A DNA stretch of 64,000 nucleotides from Rahnella victoriana (GTDB taxonomy: Bacteria > Pseudomonadota > Gammaproteobacteria > Enterobacterales > Enterobacteriaceae): NCBI RefSeq assembly GCF_004330295.1, contig NZ_SJOJ01000030.1, forward strand, positions 1 to 64,000. Direction: 5' to 3'. A model generated the notes under the pieces. That model did not search any database, was not told the origin of the DNA, and was given only the letters and a program-made list of their open reading frames with translations. Positions 17,797 through 29,495 of this stretch are shown here, piece after piece. The first letter of the stretch is position 1; each line of letters starts with the position of its first letter. A program made the translations under genes and the position numbers.

Positions 17797-19272
17797 ATGG
17801 CTAACTATTTCAACACACTGAACCTGCGTCAGCAGCTGGCACAACTGGGCAAATGCCGCTTCATGGGTCGCGATGAATTCGCGGACGAAGCCAGCTACCT
17901 CAAAGGTAAAAAAGTGGTGATTGTAGGCTGTGGCGCACAGGGCCTGAACCAGGGTCTGAACATGCGTGATTCCGGTCTGGATGTGTCCTACACCCTGCGT
18001 GCAGAAGCGATTGCTGAGAAGCGTGCTTCATGGCGTAAAGCGACCGAAAACGGCTTTAAAGTCGGCACCTACGAAGAACTGATCCCGCAGGCTGATCTGG
18101 TGGTTAACCTGACGCCAGACAAACAGCACAGCGCGGTGGTAAAAGCGGTTCAGCCTCTGATGAAAGACGGCGCAACCCTGGGTTATTCCCACGGCTTCAA
18201 CATCGTTGAAGTGGGCGAGCAAATCCGTAAAGACATCACCGTAGTCATGGTTGCCCCGAAATGTCCGGGTACCGAAGTGCGTGAAGAATACAAACGCGGT
18301 TTCGGTGTACCAACACTGATCGCGGTTCACCCGGAAAACGACCCGAAAGGCGAAGGCATGGCGATTGCCAAAGCCTGGGCAGCAGCCACCGGCGGTCACC
18401 GTGCGGGCGTTCTGCAGTCTTCCTTCGTGGCTGAAGTAAAATCTGACCTGATGGGCGAACAGACTATCCTGTGCGGTATGTTGCAGGCCGGTTCTCTGCT
18501 GTGCTTCGACAAACTGGTTGCTGACGGCGTTGATGAAGCCTACGCAGAAAAACTGCTGCAATTCGGCTGGGAAACCATCACCGAAGCGCTGAAACAAGGC
18601 GGCATCACGCTGATGATGGATCGTCTGTCCAACCCGGCGAAACTGCGTGCTTATGCGCTGTCCGAACAACTGAAAGAGATCATGGCGCCACTGTTCCAGA
18701 AACACATGGACGACATTATCTCCGGCGAATTCTCCAGCGGCATGATGGCTGACTGGGCGAACGACGACAAAAACCTGCTGACCTGGCGTGAAGAAACGGG
18801 CGCAACCGCGTTCGAAAACGCACCACAGTTCGACGGTAAAATTTCCGAGCAGGAATACTTCGACCACGGCGTTGTGATGATTGCGATGGTGAAAGCGGGC
18901 GTTGAGCTGGCCTTCGAAACCATGGTGGCGTCCGGCATCATCGAAGAATCGGCTTACTACGAATCACTGCATGAACTGCCGCTGATCGCCAACACCGTTG
19001 CGCGTAAGCGTCTGTACGAAATGAACGTGGTTATCTCTGATACCGCTGAATACGGTAACTACCTGTTCGCTAACGCTGCCGTACCGTTGCTGAAAGAGTT
19101 CATGACCACGCTGCAGGCAGGCGATCTGGGCAAATCAGTGGCTGAAACGCAGGTTGATAACGCGCAACTGCGCGACGTTAACGAAGCAATCCGCAATCAT
19201 CCAATCGAGTCAATCGGCCGCACTCTGCGTGGCTATATGACCGATATGAAGCGTATCGCCGTCGCAAGCTGA
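17797..19272 (+). CDS. ilvC: ketol-acid reductoisomerase (class II)
   Basis: A 491-residue NADPH- and Mg-dependent enzyme with the duplicated C-terminal domain of class II KARI, the same length as E. coli IlvC. The nucleotide loop is [17 protein letters not shown]. It isomerises and reduces acetolactate or acetohydroxybutyrate. It is transcribed alone, away from ilvY, and is followed by an ERIC element. Confidence 0.97.
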   Translation: MANYFNTLNLRQQLAQLGKCRFMGRDEFADEASYLKGKKVVIVGCGAQGLNQGLNMRDSGLDVSYTLRAEAIAEKRASWRKATENGFKVGTYEELIPQADLVVNLTPDKQHSAVVKAVQPLMKDGATLGYSHGFNIVEVGEQIRKDITVVMVAPKCPGTEVREEYKRGFGVPTLIAVHPENDPKGEGMAIAKAWAAATGGHRAGVLQSSFVAEVKSDLMGEQTILCGMLQAGSLLCFDKLVADGVDEAYAEKLLQFGWETITEALKQGGITLMMDRLSNPAKLRAYALSEQLKEIMAPLFQKHMDDIISGEFSSGMMADWANDDKNLLTWREETGATAFENAPQFDGKISEQEYFDHGVVMIAMVKAGVELAFETMVASGIIEESAYYESLHELPLIANTVARKRLYEMNVVISDTAEYGNYLFANAAVPLLKEFMTTLQAGDLGKSVAETQVDNAQLRDVNEAIRNHPIESIGRTLRGYMTDMKRIAVAS

Positions 19273-19469
<197 letters not shown>

Positions 19470-19480
19470 CCGGGAGATAC

Positions 19481-19520
19481 AAAAAAGGGCACTGCATGAA
19501 AATGCGGTGCCCTTTCTTTT
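19481..19520. terminator. bidirectional terminator between ilvC and ppiC
   Basis: A long stem AAAGGGCAC(T)GCAT / ATGC(G)GTGCCCTTT with a GAAA-type loop, with A residues on the left and T residues on the right, so it can work in both directions. Confidence 0.85.
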
Positions 19521-19540
19521 GGTTCTGGCAGAAGCAGAAC

Positions 19541-19822
19541 TTAGTTGCGGTACAAAATCTTGATGATGTGGTAACCGAACTGAGTGTGCAGCGGGCCTTG
19601 TGGCTCGATCAGTGGTGCAGAGAAAACCACTTTATCGAAAGCCGGCACCATTGCGCCTTGCTTGAATTCACCTAAATGGCCGCCTTTCTTACCTGACGGG
19701 CAGGTAGAATGCTTCTTAGCCAGTTTCTCAAAATCGCCACCGTTCTTCAGTTGTTCCAGAAGATCAAGCGCCTGTGCTTCTTCCTTTACCAGGATGTGCA
19801 TTGCTGCGGCAGTTTTTGCCAT
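19541..19822 (-). CDS. ppiC: peptidyl-prolyl isomerase C (parvulin)
   Basis: A 93-residue single-domain parvulin with no signal peptide, as in E. coli PpiC. Conserved elements are [23 protein letters not shown] and FGYHIIKI. It speeds cis-trans isomerisation of proline bonds in the cytoplasm. The start at 19822 gives the known [11 protein letters not shown] end and has AAGGT upstream; the longer reading to 19936 is not supported. It is divergent from rep. Confidence 0.94.
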   Translation of the reverse strand: MAKTAAAMHILVKEEAQALDLLEQLKNGGDFEKLAKKHSTCPSGKKGGHLGEFKQGAMVPAFDKVVFSAPLIEPQGPLHTQFGYHIIKILYRN

Positions 19823-19997
19823 GATAAGACCTTTTTTGCGAGAGTGTTTCCAGACGCGTAATGTAACATCTGAAACGGCGCGGGGGGAATCCGGCCTGCG
19901 TTCCGGGATAAGAAATTGCGCTGTAAAGCCAGTCAATCTCAGCCGACGTTTCTGCTACAATCGCCGTCCTTGTCCATCAGGTGAGCAAAAATACGCC

Positions 19998-22022
19998 ATG
20001 CGATTAAACCCCAGCCAACAAAACGCCGTCGAATTCGTCACCGGACCCTGCCTGGTTCTGGCGGGGGCTGGCTCCGGCAAAACCAGGGTAATTACCAATA
20101 AAATCGCACACCTGATCCGTGAATGTGGCTATCAGGCACGCCACATCGCGGCGGTAACTTTTACCAATAAAGCCGCGCGCGAAATGAAAGAGCGTGTCGC
20201 GCAAACCCTGGGCCGCAAAGAAGCACGGGGCTTGCTGATCGCCACATTTCATACGCTTGGGCTGGAAATCATCAAACGTGAATTTGCCGCGCTGGGGATG
20301 AAATCCAATTTTTCCTTATTCGATGATCAGGACCAGCTGGCGCTGCTGAAAGAGCTGAGTGAAAAATGGCTCGAGAACGATAAGACATTGTTGCAGCAGC
20401 TGGTGTCGACGATCTCAAACTGGAAAAACGATCTGGTTGATCCTTCCCAGGCTGCCGGTCTGGCGCGATCAGAGCGCGATCAAATCTTCGCGCACTGCTA
20501 CAGCCTTTATCACGACCATATGCGCGCCTGTAATATTCTCGATTTCGATGACCTGATCCTGTTGCCGACGCTGTTGCTGCAAAGCAATGAAGAAGTGCGC
20601 GAACGCTGGCAGAACAAGCTGCGCTATCTGCTGGTGGATGAATATCAGGACACCAACACCAGCCAGTACATGATGGTGAAACTGCTGGTCGGCAACCGCG
20701 CGCGTTTTACCGTGGTGGGGGACGATGACCAGTCCATTTACTCATGGCGCGGGGCGCGGCCGCAAAACCTGGTGCTGCTGAAAGAAGATTTTCCGCAGTT
20801 GCAGGTCATCAAGCTTGAACAGAATTACCGTTCCTCGCAGCGTATTCTGAAAGCGGCCAATATTCTGATCGCCAATAACCCGCACGTGTTCGAGAAGCGT
20901 CTTTTCTCTGAACTGGGATATGGTGAAACGCTGAAAGTGGTGACGGCCAACAATGATGATCACGAAGCTGAACGTGTGGTCGGTGAACTGATTGCCCATC
21001 ACTTCATCAATAAAACCGCTTATGGCGATTATGCGATTTTATATCGCGGTAACCACCAGTCCCGCCTGTTTGAAAAAATGCTGATGCAGAACCGCATCCC
21101 GTACCGCATTTCCGGCGGCACCTCGTTCTTCTCACGTCCGGAAATCAAAGACCTGCTGGCTTATCTGCGTGTGCTGACTAACCCGGATGATGACAGCGCC
21201 TTCCTGCGCATCGTAAATACGCCGCGTCGTGAAATCGGGGCGGCCACGTTACAAAAGCTGGGCGAGTGGGCGAATCAGCGCAACAAAGGGCTGTTCAAAG
21301 CCAGTTTTGATATGGGGCTGGGGCAGTATCTGACCGGGCGCGGACTGGAATCCCTGCAACGTTTCACGCACTGGATGGGGTCTGTTTCTGAGCTGGCCGA
21401 ACGCGAGCCTGTCGCCGCAGTGCGGGATTTGATCCACGGCATCGACTACGAAAGCTGGTTATTCGAAACCTCGCCCAGCCCGAAAGCGGCAGAGATGCGC
21501 ATGAAAAACGTCAATCAGCTGTTCAGCTGGATGACGGAAATGCTGGAAGGCACCGATCTGGATGAGCCGATGACGCTCACTCAGGTGGTCACGCGCTTTA
21601 CCTTGCGCGACATGATGGAGCGCGGCGAGAACGACGAAGAGTTGGATCAGGTTCAGCTGATGACCCTGCACGCCTCCAAGGGGCTGGAATTCCCTTATGT
21701 GTATCTGGTTGGCATGGAAGAAGGTCTGTTGCCGCATCAGAGCAGCATCGATGAAGACAACGTGGATGAAGAGCGACGTCTGGCGTATGTGGGCATTACC
21801 CGTGCACAGAAAGAGCTGACATTTACTCTTTGCCGCGAGCGTCGTCAGTACGGTGAACTGATCCGCCCCGAACCGAGCCGGTTTCTGCTGGAATTGCCTC
21901 AGGACGATCTGGCCTGGGAAAGCGAACGGAAAGTGGTCAGCGCCGAAGAACGCATGGTGAAAGGCCAAAGCCATCTGGAGAAAATCCGCGAGCAACTGGC
22001 AAAAGCCAGGGGCGGCAATTAG
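19998..22022 (+). CDS. rep: ATP-dependent DNA helicase Rep
   Basis: A 674-residue superfamily 1A helicase (E. coli Rep has 673) that moves 3' to 5' and clears protein blocks ahead of replication forks. Motif I is GAGSGKT at residues 23-29, motif [10 protein letters not shown] and motif [16 protein letters not shown]. The start at 19998 ([11 protein letters not shown]) is the conserved one. Longer in-frame reading upstream runs antisense into ppiC and is rejected. Confidence 0.96.
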   Translation: MRLNPSQQNAVEFVTGPCLVLAGAGSGKTRVITNKIAHLIRECGYQARHIAAVTFTNKAAREMKERVAQTLGRKEARGLLIATFHTLGLEIIKREFAALGMKSNFSLFDDQDQLALLKELSEKWLENDKTLLQQLVSTISNWKNDLVDPSQAAGLARSERDQIFAHCYSLYHDHMRACNILDFDDLILLPTLLLQSNEEVRERWQNKLRYLLVDEYQDTNTSQYMMVKLLVGNRARFTVVGDDDQSIYSWRGARPQNLVLLKEDFPQLQVIKLEQNYRSSQRILKAANILIANNPHVFEKRLFSELGYGETLKVVTANNDDHEAERVVGELIAHHFINKTAYGDYAILYRGNHQSRLFEKMLMQNRIPYRISGGTSFFSRPEIKDLLAYLRVLTNPDDDSAFLRIVNTPRREIGAATLQKLGEWANQRNKGLFKASFDMGLGQYLTGRGLESLQRFTHWMGSVSELAEREPVAAVRDLIHGIDYESWLFETSPSPKAAEMRMKNVNQLFSWMTEMLEGTDLDEPMTLTQVVTRFTLRDMMERGENDEELDQVQLMTLHASKGLEFPYVYLVGMEEGLLPHQSSIDEDNVDEERRLAYVGITRAQKELTFTLCRERRQYGELIRPEPSRFLLELPQDDLAWESERKVVSAEERMVKGQSHLEKIREQLAKARGGN

Positions 22023-22047
22023 CCAAAAGCCACTGAACATGAGCTAT

Positions 22048-22088
22048 AAAAAAGCAGAGGCTGATCACTCAGGCCTCTGCTTTTTTTT
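22048..22088. terminator. bidirectional terminator between rep and gppA
   Basis: Stem GCAGAGGC / GCCTCTGC with a 10-nt loop, flanked by six A and eight T residues. It serves the two convergent genes. Confidence 0.9.
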
Positions 22089-22108
22089 ATGGTTTACAGA
22101 CCAACGCG

Positions 22109-23599
22109 TTACTGTTCTTCGACAAACAGCGGCCAGTGGACATAACTCTGCCAGTGACTTTCCTGCTCTAATTCTTCTGCGCGCAGCGGATGCTGTTCCA
22201 GCCAGCCCTGCGGCACAATCACGCTCAGTTCATCATCATTGGCGCGCAAACGCACCGCAGGCAATGTGTCGTCGCGACGGCGGCTGGCAAAGATAATCGC
22301 CAGTCGCAGAATGCGACAAAGACGCTGTGCCTGACGCGGTGGCACGGCGTTTTGCTCATTGAGCAACGGGATGTCCAGAGTGTTGTTCTGGTTTTGCAAA
22401 AGCGTCGCCAGCAGTTTTTTCTGTGCCGGTGTGAAACCCGGTAAATCCAGATGACGGATCAGATAAGCTGCGTGATGGGGTGCTTTCTTAAAATCGACAC
22501 TCAGCCCAATTTCGTGGATCAGGCAGGCGCTGTTAAGCAGTTCGCGTGCCCGTGCATCCAGCTTCCATTCCTGCGCCACCTGCAAAGAAAAGTTCTCGGC
22601 GAGCTGTGCCACGCGCTCGGCCTGCTCGTTATCCAGCAGGTAGCGGCGTTGCAGATTACGCAGCGTACGCTGGCGGATATCCTGTTCGATAGGCAAATGC
22701 AGCATGCCGTAAACCAGACCTTCGCGCAGCGCGCCGCCCGCCAGTGTCATCATTTCGATGTTCAGCGTTTTGAAAATGGCGATCAGAATAGAGAGTCCGC
22801 TCGGGAAAACCAGCGCACGTTCGAGAGTCAGACCTTCAATCTCCAGCTCTTCCAGCTTGCCGCATTGAATGGCGCGCTGTTTGAGTTGCTGAAGTTTAGG
22901 TAGCGTGATGCGTTCGTCCATACCTTGCGCGACCATGATTTCCTGCAAGGCCTGCACGGTCCCGGAAGCGCCGACACAAATCTGCCAGCCATTGGCAATC
23001 AGCTCTGGTGCCACAGGCAGGATCATATCGATTGCCGCCTGCTCGGCCTGATCGAAGTTTTCTTTTGCCAGATTGCGGTCGGCAAAATAACGTTCCAGCC
23101 AGGTGACGCAGCCCATCGACAGACTGAAAAGCGTAGTGGCTTGTGCGCCGACGCCGGTCACCAGCTCGGTGCTGCCGCCGCCAATATCGACGACCAGACG
23201 TTTATCCGGGCCGCCCGTTGTGTGGGCAACGCCGTGATAAATCAGACGTGCTTCTTCTTCGCCGGTAATGACCTGAATCGGACAGCCGAGGATTTCCTGC
23301 GCTTTGCCCAGAAACTCGTCGGCATTGCTGGCCAGTCGCAACGTTGCGGTGGCCACGACACGGATCTGATCGCGCGGGATATCCTGCAATCTTTCAGAAA
23401 ACAGCTTCAGGCATTGCCAGCCCCGTTGCATCGCTTCCTGAGAAAGCAGGTTATGTTTATCCAGACCGGCTGCCAGACGCACTTTGCGCTTAATTCTGGC
23501 GAGGGTCTGGATACTGCCTGCCACCTCACGCACCACCAGCATGTGAAAGCTGTTAGAACCCAGATCAATCGCTGCATACAGTGAGGTGGAACTTAGCAT
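22109..23599 (-). CDS. gppA: guanosine pentaphosphatase / exopolyphosphatase GppA
   Basis: A 496-residue protein (E. coli GppA has 494) of the ASKHA Ppx/GppA family with a C-terminal HD-like domain. Phosphate-binding motifs include [15 protein letters not shown] and [12 protein letters not shown]. It hydrolyses pppGpp to ppGpp and degrades polyphosphate. It starts 6 bases after rhlB stops on the same strand, probably forming one transcript with it, as in E. coli. Confidence 0.95.
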   Translation of the reverse strand: MLSSTSLYAAIDLGSNSFHMLVVREVAGSIQTLARIKRKVRLAAGLDKHNLLSQEAMQRGWQCLKLFSERLQDIPRDQIRVVATATLRLASNADEFLGKAQEILGCPIQVITGEEEARLIYHGVAHTTGGPDKRLVVDIGGGSTELVTGVGAQATTLFSLSMGCVTWLERYFADRNLAKENFDQAEQAAIDMILPVAPELIANGWQICVGASGTVQALQEIMVAQGMDERITLPKLQQLKQRAIQCGKLEELEIEGLTLERALVFPSGLSILIAIFKTLNIEMMTLAGGALREGLVYGMLHLPIEQDIRQRTLRNLQRRYLLDNEQAERVAQLAENFSLQVAQEWKLDARARELLNSACLIHEIGLSVDFKKAPHHAAYLIRHLDLPGFTPAQKKLLATLLQNQNNTLDIPLLNEQNAVPPRQAQRLCRILRLAIIFASRRRDDTLPAVRLRANDDELSVIVPQGWLEQHPLRAEELEQESHWQSYVHWPLFVEEQ

Positions 23600-23605
23600 A
23601 GGTTA

Positions 23606-24898
23606 TCAGCCCGGACGTTTACGGTTGCTACGTGGTGCACTGCTGCGACGTGAAGACGAATTGCTGTTGCGACGCGGGCCGTTACCGGTGCGCGTGCGGG
23701 CAAGACGTTTTGCAGGAGGCAAATCAGTTAACAGCGCATCGCTGTTGTATTTACTGACCGGAATGCTGTGACCGGTGTAAGTTTCAATCGCCGGCAGATT
23801 CAGGGCATATTCTTCACAAGCCAGGCTGATGGAATGGCCACTCAGACCCGCGCGGCCAGTACGGCCAATACGGTGAACGTAATCTTCACAGTCGTCAGGC
23901 AAGTCGTAGTTAAAGACGTGCGTCACGGCAGGAATGTGCAAGCCACGGGCAGCAACGTCAGTCGCGACCAGAATGTCCAGCGTGCCTTTGGTGAAGTCTT
24001 CCAGAACGCGCAGGCGTTTTTTCTGTGGGACATCGCCGGTCAGCAAGCCAACGCGATGACCATCGGCAGCCAGATGGCCCCAGACGTCTTCACAGCGGTG
24101 TTTGGTATTGGCGAAAATAATGCAGCGATCTGGCCATTCTTCTTCAATCAGCGTCTGCAGCAGGCGCATTTTTTCTTCATTTGAAGGGTAGAACAGCTCT
24201 TCCTGAATACGGTGACCGGTTTTTTGTTCCGGTTCGATTTCGATCGATTCGGCATTATTCATGTTTTCAAACGCCAGCTCTTTCACACGATAGGAAAGCG
24301 TTGCTGAGAACAGCATGTTCAGGCGTTGATTAGCAGGTGGCATCCGGCGGAACAACCAGCGGATATCTTTGATGAAGCCCAGATCGAACATACGGTCTGC
24401 TTCATCCAGCACCACCACCTGAATCGCGCCCAGGTCGATGTGGTTCTGTTTGGTGTAATCGATTAAACGGCCAGTGGTTCCGATCAGGATGTCCACGCCG
24501 CTTTCCAGCACTTTAAGCTGTTTGTCGTAACCGTCGCCGCCATAGGCCAGACCTAATTTCAGCCCGGTTGACTCAGATAATGCTTCGGCGTCGGAATGGA
24601 TCTGCACCGCAAGTTCGCGGGTAGGTGCCATGATCAAGGCACGCGGCTGGTTAGTCTTACGACCTTCCGCAGCAGGGTGAGAAAGCAGATAATGGAAAGT
24701 AGACGCTAGAAAAGCCAGCGTCTTGCCGGTACCGGTTTGCGCCTGACCTGCAACATCACGCCCAGCGAGCGTGATTGGCAATGCCAATGCCTGAATAGGA
24801 GTGCAGTAATGGAAGCCTTTCTTTTCAAGGGCTTCTACTGCCAGCGGGTGCAGGGCGAAGTCGGAAAACTTCTGTTCGGTCAAGTGTGTTTTGCTCAT
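23606..24898 (-). CDS. rhlB: ATP-dependent RNA helicase RhlB
   Basis: A 430-residue DEAD-box helicase (E. coli has 421). Motifs are Q-motif TPIQALALP, motif [13 protein letters not shown] in [16 protein letters not shown] and [10 protein letters not shown]. The C-terminal 35 residues are rich in Arg, Ser and Asn, the type of basic tail used in binding RNA and RNase E. It unwinds mRNA for the degradosome. It is divergent from trxA. Confidence 0.96.
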   Translation of the reverse strand: MSKTHLTEQKFSDFALHPLAVEALEKKGFHYCTPIQALALPITLAGRDVAGQAQTGTGKTLAFLASTFHYLLSHPAAEGRKTNQPRALIMAPTRELAVQIHSDAEALSESTGLKLGLAYGGDGYDKQLKVLESGVDILIGTTGRLIDYTKQNHIDLGAIQVVVLDEADRMFDLGFIKDIRWLFRRMPPANQRLNMLFSATLSYRVKELAFENMNNAESIEIEPEQKTGHRIQEELFYPSNEEKMRLLQTLIEEEWPDRCIIFANTKHRCEDVWGHLAADGHRVGLLTGDVPQKKRLRVLEDFTKGTLDILVATDVAARGLHIPAVTHVFNYDLPDDCEDYVHRIGRTGRAGLSGHSISLACEEYALNLPAIETYTGHSIPVSKYNSDALLTDLPPAKRLARTRTGNGPRRNSNSSSRRSSAPRSNRKRPG

Positions 24899-25015
24899 AG
24901 TGTGGTAGAATATCAGCTAACTATTGCTTTACGAAAGCGTATCCGGTGAAATAAAGTCAACCTAATGTTGGTTAATGCTACATCAACAAGGTAAAGATAA
25001 TCCTTTGGAGTAAAC

Positions 25016-25342
25016 ATGAGCGATAAAATTATTCACCTGACCGATGACAGTTTCGACAACGACGTATTGAAAGCCGAAGGGCTGGTGCTGGTCGATTTCT
25101 GGGCAGAGTGGTGCGGTCCATGTAAAATGATCGCTCCGATTCTGGATGAAATTGCCACTGAGTTCGAAGGCAAGCTGACCATCGCAAAACTGAATATCGA
25201 TGAAAACCCAGGTACTGCACCTAAATACGGCATCCGTGGTATTCCTACCCTGCTGTTATTTAAAGGCGGCGAAGTCGCAGCAACTAAAGTTGGCGCACTG
25301 TCGAAAGGTCAGCTGAAAGAGTTCTTAACAGCTAATCTGTAA
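25016..25342 (+). CDS. trxA: thioredoxin 1
   Basis: A 108-residue cytoplasmic thiol-disulfide reductase with the active site WCGPC at residues 32-36 and the cis-proline in [11 protein letters not shown]. It is reduced by thioredoxin reductase and serves ribonucleotide reductase and many other proteins. The ATG follows TTTGGAG at good spacing. It lies upstream of rho as in E. coli. Confidence 0.97.
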   Translation: MSDKIIHLTDDSFDNDVLKAEGLVLVDFWAEWCGPCKMIAPILDEIATEFEGKLTIAKLNIDENPGTAPKYGIRGIPTLLLFKGGEVAATKVGALSKGQLKEFLTANL

Positions 25343-25756
25343 TTGGTCGGGATGACCAAAGCCAGGTGTTTAGCGGGCTGCCGTGTTTTTCACATTGTCC
25401 GCTAGACGCCTGTCAAGAAGCATGCTAAGTTTAGACTTACTGCAAATAGAGCTTACCTGTAGTTTGATTCTTACGTTTTACTCTGTTGTGTCAAAAACAT
25501 CTGCCTGATAGTTTCTTTGAATAATAATTAAATTGAACTGGCACTGTGCTTGACCATCTAACGGTTTTAACAAAATCGGCTTTAAGACACCTTCAATATC
25601 AGCACTGCCCCTCAAGAATCGCCCGCGAGCGACTACCTGCGGCTGGATTTTCGGGCTGTTATTTAAGTGTCATACAATAAACAGGCATGGATGACCCTGC
25701 CATACCCATTCACGACAGATGTTCGAGACATACCCCGAGTTTAAGAACCCACCATT
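25343..25756 (+). promoter_or_regulatory. trxA-rho intergenic region and rho leader
   Basis: These 414 bases hold an imperfect 14-bp stem-loop at 25362-25415 (CAGGTGTTTAGCGG / CCGCTAGACGCCTG) with T residues in its loop, which may end trxA transcription. From about 25678 on, the sequence (ACAGGCATGGATGACCCTGC and the following bases) is strongly like the E. coli rho leader, where Rho limits its own transcription. I could not find a counterpart of the E. coli rhoL peptide. A 13-codon ORF at 25719-25760 overlaps the rho start by 4 bases. Confidence 0.55.
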
Positions 25757-27016
25757 ATGAATCTTACCGAATTAAAGAATACGCCGGTCTCTGACCTGAT
25801 TGCACTCGGCGAAAATATGGGACTGGAAAACCAGGCCCGCATGCGCAAGCAAGACATTATCTTTTCAATATTGAAGCAGCATGCGAAAAGCGGAGAAGAC
25901 ATCTTCGGTGATGGCGTACTGGAGATATTGCAGGATGGATTTGGTTTCCTCCGCTCCGGAGACAGTTCCTACCTCGCAGGCCCCGACGACATCTACGTAT
26001 CTCCAAGCCAAATCCGCCGCTTCAACCTTCGCACTGGCGACACTATTTCCGGTAAAATCCGCCCACCTAAAGAAGGTGAACGTTATTTTGCCCTGTTGAA
26101 AGTTAACGAAGTTAACTACGACAAACCAGAAAACGCCCGCAGCAAAATCCTGTTCGAAAACTTAACCCCTCTGCATGCAAATTCACGTCTGCGTATGGAA
26201 CGTGGTAACGGTTCAACAGAAGATTTGACCGCTCGCGTACTGGATCTGGCCTCCCCAATCGGTCGCGGCCAACGTGGTCTGATTGTGGCTCCGCCGAAAG
26301 CCGGTAAAACGATGCTGCTGCAAAATATCGCGACCAGCATTGCGTACAACCATCCTGATTGCGTACTGATGGTTCTGCTGATCGACGAACGTCCGGAAGA
26401 AGTGACCGAGATGCAGCGTCTGGTGAAAGGTGAAGTGATCGCTTCCACCTTTGACGAACCGGCATCCCGTCACGTTCAGGTCGCCGAAATGGTGATCGAG
26501 AAGGCGAAACGTCTGGTTGAGCACAAGAAAGACGTGATCATTTTGCTGGACTCCATTACCCGTCTGGCGCGTGCCTACAACACCGTGGTGCCTGCGTCCG
26601 GTAAAGTCCTGACCGGTGGTGTCGACGCCAACGCCTTGCACCGTCCGAAACGTTTCTTCGGTGCAGCACGTAACGTGGAAGAGGGCGGCAGCCTGACCAT
26701 CATCGCGACCGCACTGGTCGATACCGGTTCTAAAATGGATGAAGTTATCTATGAAGAATTTAAAGGTACCGGCAACATGGAATTACACCTGGCGCGTAAA
26801 ATCGCTGAAAAACGTGTTTTCCCTGCGATCGACTACAACCGCTCTGGTACCCGTAAGGAAGAGCTGTTGACCACGTCCGAAGAGCTGCAAAAAATGTGGA
26901 TCCTGCGCAAAATTATTCACCCGATGGGTGAGATTGATGCGATGGAATTCCTCATCAACAAGCTTGCTATGACCAAGACCAATGACGACTTCTTCGACAT
27001 GATGAAACGTTCGTAA
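25757..27016 (+). CDS. rho: transcription termination factor Rho
   Basis: A 419-residue hexameric RNA-dependent ATPase, the standard length. The N-terminal RNA-binding fold contains DGFGFLRS; the ATPase core has P-loop [12 protein letters not shown], Walker [11 protein letters not shown] and the Q- and R-loop region [19 protein letters not shown]. It ends transcription at unstructured C-rich sites. The start codon follows a weak ribosome site, in keeping with autoregulation. A terminator lies 20 bases downstream. Confidence 0.98.
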   Translation: MNLTELKNTPVSDLIALGENMGLENQARMRKQDIIFSILKQHAKSGEDIFGDGVLEILQDGFGFLRSGDSSYLAGPDDIYVSPSQIRRFNLRTGDTISGKIRPPKEGERYFALLKVNEVNYDKPENARSKILFENLTPLHANSRLRMERGNGSTEDLTARVLDLASPIGRGQRGLIVAPPKAGKTMLLQNIATSIAYNHPDCVLMVLLIDERPEEVTEMQRLVKGEVIASTFDEPASRHVQVAEMVIEKAKRLVEHKKDVIILLDSITRLARAYNTVVPASGKVLTGGVDANALHRPKRFFGAARNVEEGGSLTIIATALVDTGSKMDEVIYEEFKGTGNMELHLARKIAEKRVFPAIDYNRSGTRKEELLTTSEELQKMWILRKIIHPMGEIDAMEFLINKLAMTKTNDDFFDMMKRS

Positions 27017-27036
27017 TTTGGTGTAAAAGTCAGACA

Positions 27037-27064
27037 AACGCCACGCACAGTCGTGGCGTTTTTT
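27037..27064 (+). terminator. rho terminator
   Basis: Stem AACGCCACG / CGTGGCGTT with a 6-nt loop and a T run just after rho. Confidence 0.9.
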
Positions 27065-27308
27065 GCTTTTGGTAGCTACCATAACGCTACTTTGGCGAGA
27101 TCATCAGGTTATTCGGATAATAGCTGATGGTTTTTCCATTGCCCTTTCTCTATCGTGTCGGCAAATTGCCCGGCAATAGGGCAACAGATAAGGTATTGCC
27201 TGAGACAAAACCATAACTGTCACCATAGGATGTGTTGCAAGGCTATGAAGTTAAAAACTTTTTTGCTCTCAAATCCACGCACCTTATTTTTGCAGAGATC
27301 TCTTAACT

Positions 27309-28394
27309 GTGAATTTACTCAATATGAGTACTGAACTCGTCTTCGTTTTCCTGTTTTCATTCCTGTTTTTATTCGTCGCCAGGAAGATGGCGAATATCAT
27401 CGGTCTGGTCGATAAGCCCAATTACCGCAAGCGTCACCAGGGGATGATCCCACTGGTCGGCGGCATTTCTGTGTACGCAGGGATCTGCTTTACCTTTTTG
27501 ATCACGGATTACCGCATTCCTCACTCTTCGCTGTATCTGCTGTGCGCCGGGTTGCTGGTATTTGTCGGTGCGCTGGATGACCGCTACGATATCAGTGTCA
27601 AAATTCGTGCTCTGGTGCAGGCCGGTGTGGCTGTTGCGATGATGAGTTGTGCCAATCTTACCTTGCGCAATCTCGGGCATATTATCGGCCCGTGGGAAAT
27701 GCTGCTGGGGCCGTTTGGTTATCTCTTTACCCTGTTTGCTGTCTGGGCCGCGATAAACGCCTTTAATATGGTGGATGGTATCGATGGCCTGCTTGGCGGC
27801 CTGTCTTGCGTCAGTTTTGGCGCGATGGGTATCGTGATGTATGACAGCGGGCACATGGAACTTGCGTTGTGGTGCTTCGCCATGATTGCCGCCACCTTGC
27901 CGTATATCTTGCTGAACCTGGGGATTCTGGGGCCGCGTTATAAAGTCTTTATGGGGGATGCGGGCAGCACATTGATAGGTTTCACAGTCATCTGGATCTT
28001 GTTGCAAAGCACGCAAGGCGAGTCACATCCGATGAATCCGGTGACCGCACTCTGGCTGATTGCGATCCCCCTGATGGACATGATTGCTATCATGTACCGT
28101 CGTCTGCGTAAGGGCATGAGCCCGTTTTCGGCCGATCGTCAGCATATTCATCATCTGATCATGCGCGCCGGTTTTACTCCCCGTCAGGCCTTTGTTTTGA
28201 TCACCTTATCAGCGGCGATACTGGCTGCTATCGGTGTTATTGGTGAGCATCTTTCCTTTGTGCCTGAGTGGGTCATGCTTATCCTGTTCTTCTTCGCATT
28301 CCTGCTTTACGGGGTTTGCATAAAACGCGCCTGGCGTGTTGCGCGGTTTATTAAACGGATAAAAAGACGCTTTCGTCGCTCGACCGTTTGTTAA
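27309..28394 (+). CDS. wecA: UDP-GlcNAc:undecaprenyl-phosphate GlcNAc-1-phosphate transferase WecA
   Basis: A 361-residue polytopic inner-membrane enzyme of the MraY/WecA family. Catalytic loops include GALDDRYD, NAFNMVDGIDGLLGG and RQHIHHLIMRAG. It makes lipid I of enterobacterial common antigen (ECA) and usually also starts O-antigen synthesis. It begins with GTG at 27309, which gives the conserved MNLL end. It is the first gene of the ECA operon. The 290 bases before it must hold the promoter, but no strong -35/-10 pair stands out. Confidence 0.95.
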   Translation: MNLLNMSTELVFVFLFSFLFLFVARKMANIIGLVDKPNYRKRHQGMIPLVGGISVYAGICFTFLITDYRIPHSSLYLLCAGLLVFVGALDDRYDISVKIRALVQAGVAVAMMSCANLTLRNLGHIIGPWEMLLGPFGYLFTLFAVWAAINAFNMVDGIDGLLGGLSCVSFGAMGIVMYDSGHMELALWCFAMIAATLPYILLNLGILGPRYKVFMGDAGSTLIGFTVIWILLQSTQGESHPMNPVTALWLIAIPLMDMIAIMYRRLRKGMSPFSADRQHIHHLIMRAGFTPRQAFVLITLSAAILAAIGVIGEHLSFVPEWVMLILFFFAFLLYGVCIKRAWRVARFIKRIKRRFRRSTVC

Positions 28395-28427
28395 TCTTTC
28401 TCTCTTTTATGCAGGGGCAAACTGGCT

Positions 28428-29495
28428 GTGGATAAACCAGAAATGATAAGAAACCAGAACGAACATACCATCGAGAATGAACTTGATATCCGTGGCCTGT
28501 GTTGCACCTTATGGAAAGGGAAATTCTGGATCGCAGGTCTGGCAATACTGTTTGCTTTAGTGGCGCTTGGGTCGACTTACCTGATGAAACAGGAGTGGAG
28601 TTCCACGGCGATCACCGATCGTCCTACCGTGAATAACCTGTCGTCCTATTTCTCTCAGGCACAGTTCCTGCGCAATTTAGATATACGTAATGCGCCGCAG
28701 TCCGACAACAACCGTCCGCCCATCTCTGAGGAAGCGTACAATGAATTTGTCATGCAACTGGCTGCCTACGATACCCGTCGTGACTTCTGGATGCAGAGCC
28801 CGTATTACAAACAGCGTCAGGAAAATGATCCCCGCGCGGATGCAGTGTTGCTGGATGAGCTGATTAACGACATTCAGTTCACCGCCCGTGACGACGCGAA
28901 AGTACCCAATGATATTGTCAAACTGACCGCTGAAAACGCCCCGGATGCCAATAAACTGTTGCGCCAGTATGTGAATTTCGCCAGCGCCCGTGCCGCACAG
29001 CATTTATATGACGAGCTGGAAGGCGCATGGGCGGCGCGTACGCAGTCCATGAAAGCGCAGGTGAAGCGTCAGGAAGAAGTCGCGCAGACTATTTTCAAAC
29101 GTACAATGAACAACACTGAGCAGGCGCTGAAGATTGCTCAGCAACAAAATATCACTAAAAGCGTGACGGACACGCCTGCCGAAGAACTGCCTGATTCCGA
29201 CATGTTCCTGCTGGGAACGCCGATGCTGAAAGCGCGGTTAGAATTATTGCAGGCTTCCGGGCCGGGGTATGATCTGGATTACGATCAGAACCGGGCGATG
29301 CTGTCGACACTGAATGTCGGCCCGACACTGACGGCGAAATTCCAGACTTACCGTTATCTCAGAACCCCTGAAGAGCCGGTGAAACGCGACAGTCCGCGCC
29401 GGGCCTTGCTGATGATCATGTGGGGCATTGTCGGCGGTTTAACCGGTGCAGGCGTTGCGCTGACCCGCCGTAAAAACAAGAGAAACACATTGTGA
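28428..29495 (+). CDS. wzzE: ECA chain-length regulator WzzE
   Basis: A 355-residue polysaccharide co-polymerase with membrane segments near residues 35-55 and 325-345 flanking a periplasmic domain. The Pro-rich second segment [19 protein letters not shown] is typical of Wzz. It sets the number of ECA trisaccharide repeats made by WzyE. I use the GTG at 28428 because AGGGG lies 10 bases upstream; the in-frame ATG at 28443 has no ribosome site. Its end overlaps wecB by 4 bases. Confidence 0.94.
   Translation: MDKPEMIRNQNEHTIENELDIRGLCCTLWKGKFWIAGLAILFALVALGSTYLMKQEWSSTAITDRPTVNNLSSYFSQAQFLRNLDIRNAPQSDNNRPPISEEAYNEFVMQLAAYDTRRDFWMQSPYYKQRQENDPRADAVLLDELINDIQFTARDDAKVPNDIVKLTAENAPDANKLLRQYVNFASARAAQHLYDELEGAWAARTQSMKAQVKRQEEVAQTIFKRTMNNTEQALKIAQQQNITKSVTDTPAEELPDSDMFLLGTPMLKARLELLQASGPGYDLDYDQNRAMLSTLNVGPTLTAKFQTYRYLRTPEEPVKRDSPRRALLMIMWGIVGGLTGAGVALTRRKNKRNTL

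Noticed and set aside
22925-23584. 219-residue ORF antisense to gppA
   Set aside because: Open only because of the codon bias of gppA; no recognisable motif and no ribosome site.
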